NCBI GenBank assembly: GCA_022844405.1
Contig: JALHLV010000014.1
Span: forward strand, 35,261 to 99,260
Length of the DNA: 64,000 nucleotides
Direction: 5' to 3'
DNA from: Sphingomonadales bacterium
GTDB lineage: Bacteria; Pseudomonadota; Alphaproteobacteria; SMXS01
Of this stretch, positions 57,077-64,000 are shown piece after piece (position 1 is the first letter of the stretch; every line of letters starts with the position of its first letter). A program made the position numbers and the translations under genes. Below the pieces are notes generated by a model. The model saw nothing but the letters and a program-made list of their open reading frames with translations. It made no database searches and was not told the DNA's origin.

Positions 57077-57093
57077 CACTCCCGGGCGCAGCG

Positions 57094-58317
57094 CTACCTT
57101 GCGGCCATGCTCCTGCCCATGAAGTCGCGCACCACCGGATAGATTTCGTTCTGGAACCGGGAGCCGGAGAACACGCCGTAGTGGCCGGCGCCGACCTGGA
57201 TGTGCTGGCGGCGCTTGTAGTCGGGGATGTTGGGGCAGATGTCGTGGGCGGCGACGGTCTGGCCGGGCGTGCACATGTTGTCCTTGGCGCCCTCGACGGT
57301 CAGCAGCGGCATGGTCCGGATCGCGCCGAAATCCACCAGTTCGCCCTTGTAGGTCATCACGCCGCGCGGGATGTGGTGCTCGAAGAACACCCGCTCCAGC
57401 GACTCCACGTAGAAGCTTTCGGTCATGTCGAGCACCGAGAAATACTCGTCGTAGAAGTCACGGAATATCTCGGCCTCGTCGTCGTTGCCCTTGATGCCGT
57501 CGCCCATGAACGAGGCGTGCCGCTTGATGTGCGGCATCAGGTTGATCGACATGAAGCCGCTGAGCTGGAAGAAGCCCGGATAGACCCGGCGCCCGGCGCC
57601 TGGAAAACCCCTCGGCACGGTCTTGATGGCGACCTTGCGCATCAGCTTCAGGGGCACGTGGTCGGTGATCTTGTTGATCAGGCCGGGATTGATCCGCGTG
57701 TCCATGGGGCCGGCCATCAGCGTCAGGCTGGCGGGCACCAGCGCCGGGCTGCGCTCGGCCAGCACCGCGGCGGCGACCAGCGCCGGCGGCGCCGCCTGGC
57801 AGGTGGCGACCATATGGGTGCCGGGACCCAGCTCGGTCATGAAATCGATCAGGTAGGAAACGTAGTCGTCGAAGCCGAAGTCGCCGTCCGCCACCGGCAC
57901 CTCGCGGGCGTTGCGCCAGTCGGTGATGTAGGGCGCGAAATCCCGCGCGAAGCCGCGCACCGTGTCGCGCAGCAAGGTGGCATAATGGCCGGACAGCGCC
58001 GCGGCGATCAGCACCTTGGGCCGCTCGGCGGCGCCGTCGACCTGGAAGCCGACCAGGTCGCAGAACGGCCGGCGCGCGACGACCGTCTCGCGCAGCGCGT
58101 AGGTTTCGCCGCCGCGCTCGGCGGTCACGCCGAAGTCCTGCTTGGGGTAATCCTTCAGGATGCGGTACGGCATTTCGGCAAGCGTCGACAGCGTCCGGCT
58201 CAGCGCCGTATCCTTCAGGGGATTCAGATCGTGGTTGAGAATCGCCCTGTAACTATCCAGAAAGAAAGTGAGAGGTCGCGTGAGGTAGCGCGCGGTCTCA
58301 TAGCTGTCGTAAAGCAC
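57094..58317 (-). CDS. phaZ: Intracellular PHB depolymerase
   Basis: A 407-residue PhaZ (TIGR01849-like) mobilising intracellular PHB granules. The start is GTG 58317 (VLYDSYETARYLTRPL, as in homologues starting MLYDxYE) with GGAGAG 7 bases upstream; an upstream ATG at 58365 is less likely. The nucleophile is Cys in HMVATCQAAPPALV, as known for this family, with Asp in VEGAKDNMCTPGQT and His in VGAGHYGVFSG. It follows phaC on the same strand by about 100 bp. Confidence 0.93.
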   Translation of the reverse strand: MLYDSYETARYLTRPLTFFLDSYRAILNHDLNPLKDTALSRTLSTLAEMPYRILKDYPKQDFGVTAERGGETYALRETVVARRPFCDLVGFQVDGAAERPKVLIAAALSGHYATLLRDTVRGFARDFAPYITDWRNAREVPVADGDFGFDDYVSYLIDFMTELGPGTHMVATCQAAPPALVAAAVLAERSPALVPASLTLMAGPMDTRINPGLINKITDHVPLKLMRKVAIKTVPRGFPGAGRRVYPGFFQLSGFMSINLMPHIKRHASFMGDGIKGNDDEAEIFRDFYDEYFSVLDMTESFYVESLERVFFEHHIPRGVMTYKGELVDFGAIRTMPLLTVEGAKDNMCTPGQTVAAHDICPNIPDYKRRQHIQVGAGHYGVFSGSRFQNEIYPVVRDFMGRSMAAR

Positions 58318-58421
58318 TCGCGTCTCTCCAGGAAGCACGCCGGGCCGATCGCGTGCCTCGTTCAATCGGTTTTCAGCGTGGGGATGTTGGCCTTCCCACT
58401 ACCGCCGTCGCCAACGACGCG

Positions 58422-60095
58422 TCAGCGGCTTTGTTCTCGCACGTAGGTGCCGGGCGCGTCGCAGAGCGGTGAGAAACCGTCGCATCCCGGTAACGCGGGT
58501 GCAACAATGTTCTTACCCGATCTGGCGGCGCACCACGCGGCCCAGCTCTCCCACCAGCTTCCCGTCGTCCTGGCGGCATGCTCCAGCCACTCGTCGGCGG
58601 TCGGCCTGATGTCGTCGCCAACCCAGTAATAGGCCTTGTTGTTCCCCGGCGGATTGACCAGCGCGGCGATGTGGCCGCCATTGCTGAGTGCGAAGGTCGA
58701 CTTGCCGTTCACCAGGTGGACGGTCTCGTAGCAGCCCTTCCACGGCGTCAGATGGTCGGTGATCGCGCCGACGATGAAGGTGTCGCACTTGATCCTGCCC
58801 AGGTCGATGGGCTCGCCGAGGATCTCGAATTCGCCCGGCTCGATCAGGTCGTTCTCCTCGAACAGGTGCAGGAAGTCCTGGTGCAGCCTGGCGGGCAGGT
58901 TGGTGCTGTCCTTGTTCCACGCCAGGATGTCGAAGGCGGGCGGCGTGTCGCCCATCAGGTAGTTGTTGACCCAGTATTTCCAGATCAGGTCGTTGGGCCG
59001 CAGCCAGGCGAACACCTTGGCCAGGTCCTTGCCCTGCAGCACGCCGTCGAGCTGCGACTTGGCCTTGGACACGGCCAGCATGGCAGGCAGGCGGAAGGCG
59101 CCCAGCGACGCCTCGGCCTTGTAGTTCATCATGGTGACGCACAGGGTCGCCGTGTTGACCCAGTTCTTCTTCCGGGCCGCCAGCCAGGCGACCATGATCG
59201 CGGTCAGCATGCCGCCGGCGCAGAAGCCGACGAAGTTGGCCTTCTTCTGGCCGGTGATCTTCAGCACCGCCTCGGTGGCCTCGAGCGCGGCTTCCAGATA
59301 CGCTTCCAGTCCCCACTCGCGGTTTTCCGGCGACGGGTTGCGCCAGCTCACGGTGAAATAGTGCAAGCCCTGGCCAACGGTGTATTCGGCGAAGCTCCGG
59401 CCCGGCGCCAGGTCGGTGAAGTAGTAGCGGCCGATCTGCGGCGGAATCAGGATCACCGGGATCTGCTTCACCGTCTCGGTGGCCGGCTTGTACTGGATCA
59501 GCTCGAACATCTCGGTGCGCATGACCACCGAACCGGGCGTCACCGCCAGGTTGCGGCCGACCTCGAAATCTGAATCGTCCACCTGCTGGGGCAGGCCGTC
59601 GTTCTGGAACATGTCCTGCCACAGCGTCATGCCGCCGGTCCACAAATTGGCGCCGCCGGATTCGATGGTCCGCTTCATCGCCTCCGGATTGCCCCACAGC
59701 GCGTTGGTGGGGGCGATGGCGCTGGCGAAGACGGTGGCGGCGAAGTCGGCGCGGGCCTTCTCGTCCTTGGGCAGATCGTCGGGGACCATCGCCTCGATGG
59801 CGTCCGACATGGCGAGATAGGCCTGGGCAAGCCGTTTGTAGCCGGGGCTTTTCAGCCAGGCGTCGTCCTTGAAGCGCCAGTCCTTGCTGTCGGGCTTGAT
59901 GTCCGAGGTGCCCGTCGCGACCTGCAGGAGGTTGAAATACAAGTCGCTGCTGGTCTTCAGGAAAGTTTCGGGGCGGATCGCATGAGTATAGGCATAGAAT
60001 ATGTCGTGCAGGCCCATTTCCTTGAGGGCCGTGGACGCATCGCCGCCCAGCATTGCGTCCGGCGGAGTGGCTTTATTGTCTGATTTCCCCGGCAT
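58422..60095 (-). CDS. phaC: Poly(3-hydroxyalkanoate) polymerase, class I
   Basis: A 557-residue PHA synthase. Start ATG 60095 (MPGKSDNKATPP) has GGGAG upstream; the frame continues to 60170. The modified lipase box NFVGFCAGGMLTA has the catalytic Cys; the Asp is in IVGAITDHLTPWKG and the His in SNGGHIAALVNPPGN. The tail WVPAPGTYVREQSR-like end (APGTYVREQSR) is typical. phaZ follows. No phaA/B or phasin genes nearby. It is divergent from a SnoaL-like gene with a palindrome between. Confidence 0.95.
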   Translation of the reverse strand: MPGKSDNKATPPDAMLGGDASTALKEMGLHDIFYAYTHAIRPETFLKTSSDLYFNLLQVATGTSDIKPDSKDWRFKDDAWLKSPGYKRLAQAYLAMSDAIEAMVPDDLPKDEKARADFAATVFASAIAPTNALWGNPEAMKRTIESGGANLWTGGMTLWQDMFQNDGLPQQVDDSDFEVGRNLAVTPGSVVMRTEMFELIQYKPATETVKQIPVILIPPQIGRYYFTDLAPGRSFAEYTVGQGLHYFTVSWRNPSPENREWGLEAYLEAALEATEAVLKITGQKKANFVGFCAGGMLTAIMVAWLAARKKNWVNTATLCVTMMNYKAEASLGAFRLPAMLAVSKAKSQLDGVLQGKDLAKVFAWLRPNDLIWKYWVNNYLMGDTPPAFDILAWNKDSTNLPARLHQDFLHLFEENDLIEPGEFEILGEPIDLGRIKCDTFIVGAITDHLTPWKGCYETVHLVNGKSTFALSNGGHIAALVNPPGNNKAYYWVGDDIRPTADEWLEHAARTTGSWWESWAAWCAARSGKNIVAPALPGCDGFSPLCDAPGTYVREQSR

Positions 60096-60290
60096 GTACC
60101 GTCTCCCGGAAGGGTCCCGTCGCCATGATGCCGAGGCTAGCACGGGCGTTAGGCCCAATCTACAACTCAACTATTTGCAAATGCATGGTGTCGGAGGAAG
60201 CGGCGTGTCGCGGTCGCTGGCAAGGCCGGCCGGAATCCGCCACTGGATCGCGGCAGGCGACAATTCGCTTGCGTTCGCGTCCATTTATAT

Positions 60291-60304
60291 TGACCGTTTG
60301 GTCA
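60291..60304. promoter_or_regulatory. Palindrome TGACC-GTTT-GGTCA upstream of the SnoaL-like gene
   Basis: TGACCGTTTGGTCA is a perfect 5-bp inverted repeat with a 4-bp spacer, 21 bp before the ATG at 60326 in the divergent phaC/SnoaL gap. It has the shape of a TetR-type operator. The regulator is not known. Confidence 0.45.
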
Positions 60305-60325
60305 GGGAAGATACGGAGAAGCGTC

Positions 60326-60805
60326 ATGAGCGATTTCGAAGCCACGGTGCGGCACCTGAAGGATGTCGAGGACATCAAGACCCTCAGGCATAAATACTCT
60401 TACGGCGCCAACATCATCGACGGCCAGCCGGGCGACCTGAAGGCGTTCGCGGCGCTGTTCGCCGACGACGCGTCGTTCGACGTGGGCATGGGCGAGGCGA
60501 TCGGCCCGGCGGCCATCGAGGCGATGATGAAGGAGCTGACCACCCAGTGGAAATGCGCCATGCACTACATGCTGAATCCGGTGATCGAGGTCGACGGCGA
60601 CCGGGCCAAGGGCAAATTCACCGGGCTTTTCGCCTTCGTCTCCGACACCGATCCCGCGCCGGTGTTCCTGTCGAACATCTACACTGACACCTATGTGCGC
60701 ACGACGGCCGGGTGGAAGTTCCAGTCGGTCCGGGTCCGCATGACCTTCGCCGATCCGGTGTTCCTGCAGGGTTATGCGGACCACCTGGCCGAGCCCGCCG
60801 CGTAG
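60326..60805 (+). CDS. SnoaL/NTF2-like protein
   Basis: A 159-residue nuclear-transport-factor-2 fold protein. The start ATG 60326 has GGAGAAG upstream. Conserved family shape: DVEDIKTLRHKYSYGAN helix, LFADDASFDVGMG strand, HYMLNPVIEVDGDRAKGKF and C-terminal YTDTYVRTTAGWKFQSV. Such proteins occur as small isomerases/hydratases or ring-hydroxylating dioxygenase beta-like helpers. It is divergent from phaC. Convergent with DUF309 across 6 bp. Confidence 0.78.
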   Translation: MSDFEATVRHLKDVEDIKTLRHKYSYGANIIDGQPGDLKAFAALFADDASFDVGMGEAIGPAAIEAMMKELTTQWKCAMHYMLNPVIEVDGDRAKGKFTGLFAFVSDTDPAPVFLSNIYTDTYVRTTAGWKFQSVRVRMTFADPVFLQGYADHLAEPAA

Positions 60806-60811
60806 GCGCCG

Positions 60812-61315
60812 TCAGCCGGGCCTGAGGGTCAGAGGCAGCACCGCATGTCCCGCGGTGCCCGGCGGTGGCGCCGGGGTCAGCCTGTTCACCGTCGCGGCCA
60901 GATCCGCCAGGTCCAGGCCGAGCAGGCGGGGTGCGCCCACCATGACTTCCGCCAGCATCCGCCTTGCCCGGCCGACATGCGCCGCCGCGCCTTTCGCGTT
61001 GCCGGCGCGCACCTTCAGGCCCACCGCGGCCAGCGCGATCAGCGCCTGCAGCAGGGTGGCGACCAGGCCGCTCCGGCCGCAGGCGTTCCACAGGCCTTCC
61101 CAGGATTCGTGGGCTTCCCAGTAGTAGCCGGCGTTGAACAGGTCGATGCCGCGCAGATAGTCGTGGCTGTCGCGCCAGCGGTCCGCATCGGGCGCAGCCG
61201 GGGCGGGGGCGTGGACGCCGTAGCTATGACCGCGTTCGTCGCGCACCGGATGCGGATCGCGCCCGGGCGTATAGGCATAGGCGGGAAACGGCTCGTCCGG
61301 CAGGAAGCGGATCAT
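60812..61315 (-). CDS. DUF309 family protein
   Basis: A 167-residue protein with the DUF309 helix GIDLFNAGYYWEAHESWEGL and conserved LWNACGR and LLQALIALAAVGLKVRAGN. Structures show a four-helix all-alpha fold; function unknown. The start ATG 61315 overlaps the stop of the upstream SnoaL-like gene by 4 bases (ATGA), so they are co-translated. The N-terminal part (residues 1-50) with its proline-rich APAPAAPDAD is not part of the DUF. Confidence 0.82.
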   Translation of the reverse strand: MIRFLPDEPFPAYAYTPGRDPHPVRDERGHSYGVHAPAPAAPDADRWRDSHDYLRGIDLFNAGYYWEAHESWEGLWNACGRSGLVATLLQALIALAAVGLKVRAGNAKGAAAHVGRARRMLAEVMVGAPRLLGLDLADLAATVNRLTPAPPPGTAGHAVLPLTLRPG

Positions 61316-61848
61316 CCGGCGCTGTAGGCGACGGCCCCGGTCATCGGCCGGTCGCCGGGCGGGCTGCCCCACGGCGCGCGCGGCGCCTGCCGGACGCCGA
61401 CATACTTCATCAGCCGGTAGCGCCAGCCCTCGGGCGTGCGCACATAGCGCTCGTCATAGGTGCCCAGGAACCAGGCCGAGGCGCCGTCCGGCATCTCGCT
61501 GCAGCCGATGAAGTGCCAGTGACCGGTCGCCTCGTCGCCGGTCACCCTGATGTCCGGGCAGATCGCGTTGTGGAAGGCGAACGGGATGGCGCGCAGGTCG
61601 ACGAACAGTTGCCGGATCGCCGCTTTGCCGCGCGCTGCGGGCATGCCGGGGCTCGCGTCCCACACGCCGTCCTCGACGAACAGGTCGGCCACGGGACCGG
61701 CGTGGGTGCCGCCATGCTCGGGCCAGCCGCCATCGACATAGGCGCAGTAGCGGGCCTTGAGGGCGCGGATGTCCTCCTTGTCCTGCAGGTCGAGCAGGCG
61801 TCGCTCCAGCGACGCCATACGGCGCGCGAGCTGTTCCGTATCGGCCAT
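61312..61848 (-). CDS. SnoaL/NTF2-like protein (second copy)
   Basis: A 178-residue member of the same fold. MADTEQLARRMASLERRLLD is a coiled-coil-like start, then DKEDIRALKARYCAYVDGGW and LFVEDGVWDASPG, and ERYVRTPEGWRYRLMKYVGV. It differs in sequence from the 60326 copy. It is divergent from a Rieske oxygenase 147 bp away, suggesting a role as a beta-like or substrate-isomerase partner. Overlaps DUF309. Confidence 0.8.
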   Translation of the reverse strand: MADTEQLARRMASLERRLLDLQDKEDIRALKARYCAYVDGGWPEHGGTHAGPVADLFVEDGVWDASPGMPAARGKAAIRQLFVDLRAIPFAFHNAICPDIRVTGDEATGHWHFIGCSEMPDGASAWFLGTYDERYVRTPEGWRYRLMKYVGVRQAPRAPWGSPPGDRPMTGAVAYSAG

Positions 61849-61994
61849 GGCGATCCTCCCCGGCGTTTGCGACGTCCGTCATCGGATCAGCGGGCCGGGT
61901 TCCTGTCAAGCAAGCGCCATTGATCCGGATCAATGAGCCGTCGGCTTTCTTCACCCATGAATGAAACACCTAAAGCATCGCAAGGAGACGGCAC

Positions 61995-63296
61995 ATGGTC
62001 GCCATCGTCAGGGTCAAGGAAAGTGTGCTCACGCCTGCCGGCAAGGCGCCGGAGCCGGCGCTCGGCACGGAGATGATCCCGCATAGCCGCTATATCTCGC
62101 CCGAGTTCATGAAGCTCGAGTGGGCGCGCATGTGGACCAAGGTCTGGCTGGTCGGCTGCCGCGAGGAGGAAATCCCCGACGTCGGCGACTATATCACCAC
62201 CAGCATCGGTCCTGAATCGGTGCTGATCGTGCGCGGCGAGGACGGCGTCGCCCGGGCGCTCTACAATGTCTGCAACCACCGCGGCAACAAGGTGAAGTTC
62301 GACGCCTGCGGCAACGCGCGCACGCTGCAGTGCGCCTATCATTTCTGGGAATACGACCTGACCGGCAAGCTGATCTTCGTCCCCGACGAGAGCGACTTCC
62401 ATCAGGGTTGTCCGCCGGAGAAGCTGAGCATGAAGCCGATCCGCACCGACAGCTGGGGCGGCTTCGTCTGGTTCAACCTCAATCCGGACGCCGAGCCGCT
62501 GATGGACTATCTGGGCGTCATCCCCGAGCATCTCGACCCGTACCACTTCGATAACCTGGCCATGACCATGGACGTCACCGTGGAATGGGACTGCAACTGG
62601 AAGACCTCGGTCGATGCGTTCAACGAGGTCTATCATGTCCAGGGCATCCATCCGGAGCTCTGCTATACCATCGACGACGTCGACGTGCAGATCGACCTCT
62701 ACGACCGGCACAACCGCTATCTGGTGCCGTTCAAGACCTATAGCCCGAGGGTTGGCGAGCAGACCGAGGTGCCCGAGGCGCTCGCCGAGGAGTTGCGCGC
62801 CATCGGCATGGATCCGGACCAGTTTACCGGCCACGTGTCCGACATCCGCCGCGCGGTGCAGGTCTACAAGCGGGCCAATCAGGCGAAATTCGGCATCGAC
62901 TATGCCGGGCTGAACGACGACCAGCTCTCGGACGATTACCACTATTTCATTTTCCCCAACATCACGCTCAACGTGCATTCGGACTCGCTGCTGTTCTTCC
63001 GTCAGCGGCCGCACCAGACCGACCCGGACAAGATGTATTACGACGTGCGCATGTTCCAGCAGATACCCAAGGGCGAGGAGCGCCCGCCGCTACCGGAGCA
63101 CGAACACGTCAAGCACGGCGAGCGGTCGCTGGGCCTGGTCCTCGACCAGGATTCGGTCAACCTGCCGCACGTCCAGCAGGGCATGCACTCGGCCGCCTTC
63201 GACGGCCTGTGGATTAGTCACCAGGAACGCCGCATCCGCCACATGCACAAGACGCTGATGGACTACGTCGACGGCGTCGGCGCCAACGACGCCTGA
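61995..63296 (+). CDS. Rieske non-haem iron oxygenase, alpha subunit (second)
   Basis: A 433-residue Rieske oxygenase. Cluster site: NVCNHRGNKVKFDACGN then LQCAYHFWEYD, C-x-H...C-x2-H. The iron site: VDAFNEVYHVQGIHPEL with two His, and the later Asp in LDQDSVNLPHVQQGM. It is distinct from the 23.0-kb oxygenase and resembles the large alpha-only type (carnitine/stachydrine/PAH-like). No reductase, ferredoxin or beta gene follows; an OMF gene is convergent. ATG 61995 has AAGGAGA before it. Confidence 0.93.
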   Translation: MVAIVRVKESVLTPAGKAPEPALGTEMIPHSRYISPEFMKLEWARMWTKVWLVGCREEEIPDVGDYITTSIGPESVLIVRGEDGVARALYNVCNHRGNKVKFDACGNARTLQCAYHFWEYDLTGKLIFVPDESDFHQGCPPEKLSMKPIRTDSWGGFVWFNLNPDAEPLMDYLGVIPEHLDPYHFDNLAMTMDVTVEWDCNWKTSVDAFNEVYHVQGIHPELCYTIDDVDVQIDLYDRHNRYLVPFKTYSPRVGEQTEVPEALAEELRAIGMDPDQFTGHVSDIRRAVQVYKRANQAKFGIDYAGLNDDQLSDDYHYFIFPNITLNVHSDSLLFFRQRPHQTDPDKMYYDVRMFQQIPKGEERPPLPEHEHVKHGERSLGLVLDQDSVNLPHVQQGMHSAAFDGLWISHQERRIRHMHKTLMDYVDGVGANDA

Positions 63297-63302
63297 GGAT
63301 AT

Positions 63303-64000
63303 CTAGCCTTCGGCCGCCGCCAAACCGGTGGCCGAAGGCTCGCCGCCCAGCCCCATGGCCGCGCTCAGGTCGGCATAGGCAAGGGCCGCGTCGGCCCGCG
63401 CGGTGGCCAGCGCCGCCTGGGCGTCGTAGGCGGCGCGCTGCGCCACCAGCACCTCGAGCAGCGGAGACAGCCCCGCCGCGTAACGCGCCATGGCAAGCCG
63501 GGTCTGATCCTCGGCGAAGGCAAGGGCATCGGCCAGGGCGACGCGCCGTGCCTCGGCGGCGAAGGCCGCGGCCAGCGCGGCTTCCACTTCCACGAGGGCC
63601 TGGGTCGCGGCCTTGCGGTATTCGATTGCCGCGCGCAGCAGCCGGGCGTCCGCCGCGTCTCGGGCGCCCTCCAGCCTGCCGAAGCTCAGCAACGTACCAG
63701 CGACCGACGCGCCGGCCGCGTAGGCCGTCCCGGGTCCCGCGAACGCGGACGCGGGCGATACGTCCTGGCCGCCGATCAGGGCCGACAGGGTCAGGCGCGG
63801 CCAGAAATCGGCGCGGGCGGCGCGGGCATCATATTCGGCGGCGGCCAGCCCGTGCGCGGCGGCGCGAAGGTCGGGCCGCCGGGCCAGAACCTCGGCCGGT
63901 GCCAGCGCTTGCCGGGCGACGGCCGCTTCGGGCGCGGGTGTACGCTCGGCGAAGATGGCGGCGAGCCCGCCTGGCGGCTGGCCCAGTAACGCCTCGAGCG
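63303..64000 (-). CDS. TolC-family outer-membrane efflux protein (5' part outside window)
   Basis: The frame continues without a stop from 63303 to the right edge, giving about 232 C-terminal residues of an OEP-type factor (NodT-like). Seen on the minus strand: QPPGGLAAIFAERTPAPEAA, then the LARRPDLRAAAHGLAAAEYD motif with the RPD of this family, FWPRLTLSALIGGQ, and DAALAYADLSAAMGLGG near the end. The internal ATG at 63692 is not a start. The RND pump genes would lie beyond the window. Confidence 0.85.
   Translation of the reverse strand, partial: LEALLGQPPGGLAAIFAERTPAPEAAVARQALAPAEVLARRPDLRAAAHGLAAAEYDARAARADFWPRLTLSALIGGQDVSPASAFAGPGTAYAAGASVAGTLLSFGRLEGARDAADARLLRAAIEYRKAATQALVEVEAALAAAFAAEARRVALADALAFAEDQTRLAMARYAAGLSPLLEVLVAQRAAYDAQAALATARADAALAYADLSAAMGLGGEPSATGLAAAEG

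Overview
The window is GC-rich chromosomal DNA with dense bacterial genes. The gene content fits an alphaproteobacterium: split glyQ/glyS, PPDK followed by MeaB, class I PhaC with intracellular PhaZ, the soxA-soxG-purU block, cytochrome c', and an alphaproteobacterial elongator tRNA-Met. A Rhodospirillales-like host is my best guess, but there is no rRNA or other lineage marker to settle it.

Layout. 1-15.3 kb is metabolic: the end of a 2OG-Fe(II) oxygenase, a secreted TPR/TonB_C protein, cytochrome c' facing cytochrome b561, divergent glpK/glpD, purU-soxG-soxA (one-carbon release from methylglycines), a trifunctional-type beta-oxidation protein and aminopeptidase N. 15.4-21.9 kb is a visibly less GC-rich block of glycan or lipid-carrier genes (two methyltransferases, AsnB, a polyisoprenyl-phosphate GT2 and a polytopic membrane protein). 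22.0-26.0 kb is a catabolic operon (LLM flavoprotein, Rieske oxygenase, D-aminoacylase-type amidohydrolase) with a palindromic operator in its promoter. 26.1-30.0 kb holds a light/c-di-GMP pair (BLUF protein and PAS-GGDEF-EAL), a decayed antitoxin, a secreted protein and a TetR regulator. 30.0-34.8 kb carries ManC and an ACP / AMP-ligase / PLP-decarboxylase module of the kind found with exosortase A systems, but no exosortase is present. 34.9-51.6 kb is mostly housekeeping: a trypsin-like protease, purC, glyQS, ppdK, meaB, a hydrolase, tag, ygfZ, a dihydroorotase-like gene, a LysE exporter, vapBC, cysQ and mnmA.

52.1-54.2 kb is a small accessory island starting exactly at the 3' end of tRNA-Met. 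It contains two 148-bp direct repeats, a Sel1-repeat gene fragment, a C-terminal fragment of an unknown protein that abuts an AT-rich membrane protein gene, and a multiply frameshifted REP-associated transposase flanked by inverted copies of its short repeat. Copies of that short repeat also occur inside the 148-bp repeats and at 37.1 kb.

54.2-64.0 kb returns to carbon metabolism: thiolase, carotenoid oxygenase, phaZ and phaC, two SnoaL/NTF2-like proteins, a DUF309 protein, a second Rieske oxygenase and a TolC-type outer-membrane factor cut by the right edge.

Most interesting candidates: the ACP/ligase/PLP-decarboxylase module (possible carrier-bound decarboxylation feeding surface glycan decoration), the tRNA-Met island with its putative toxin-tail/immunity pair, the BLUF/c-di-GMP coupled pair, and the TetR-like palindromes that may link a regulator at 29.9 kb to the LLM-Rieske-amidohydrolase operon 8 kb away.
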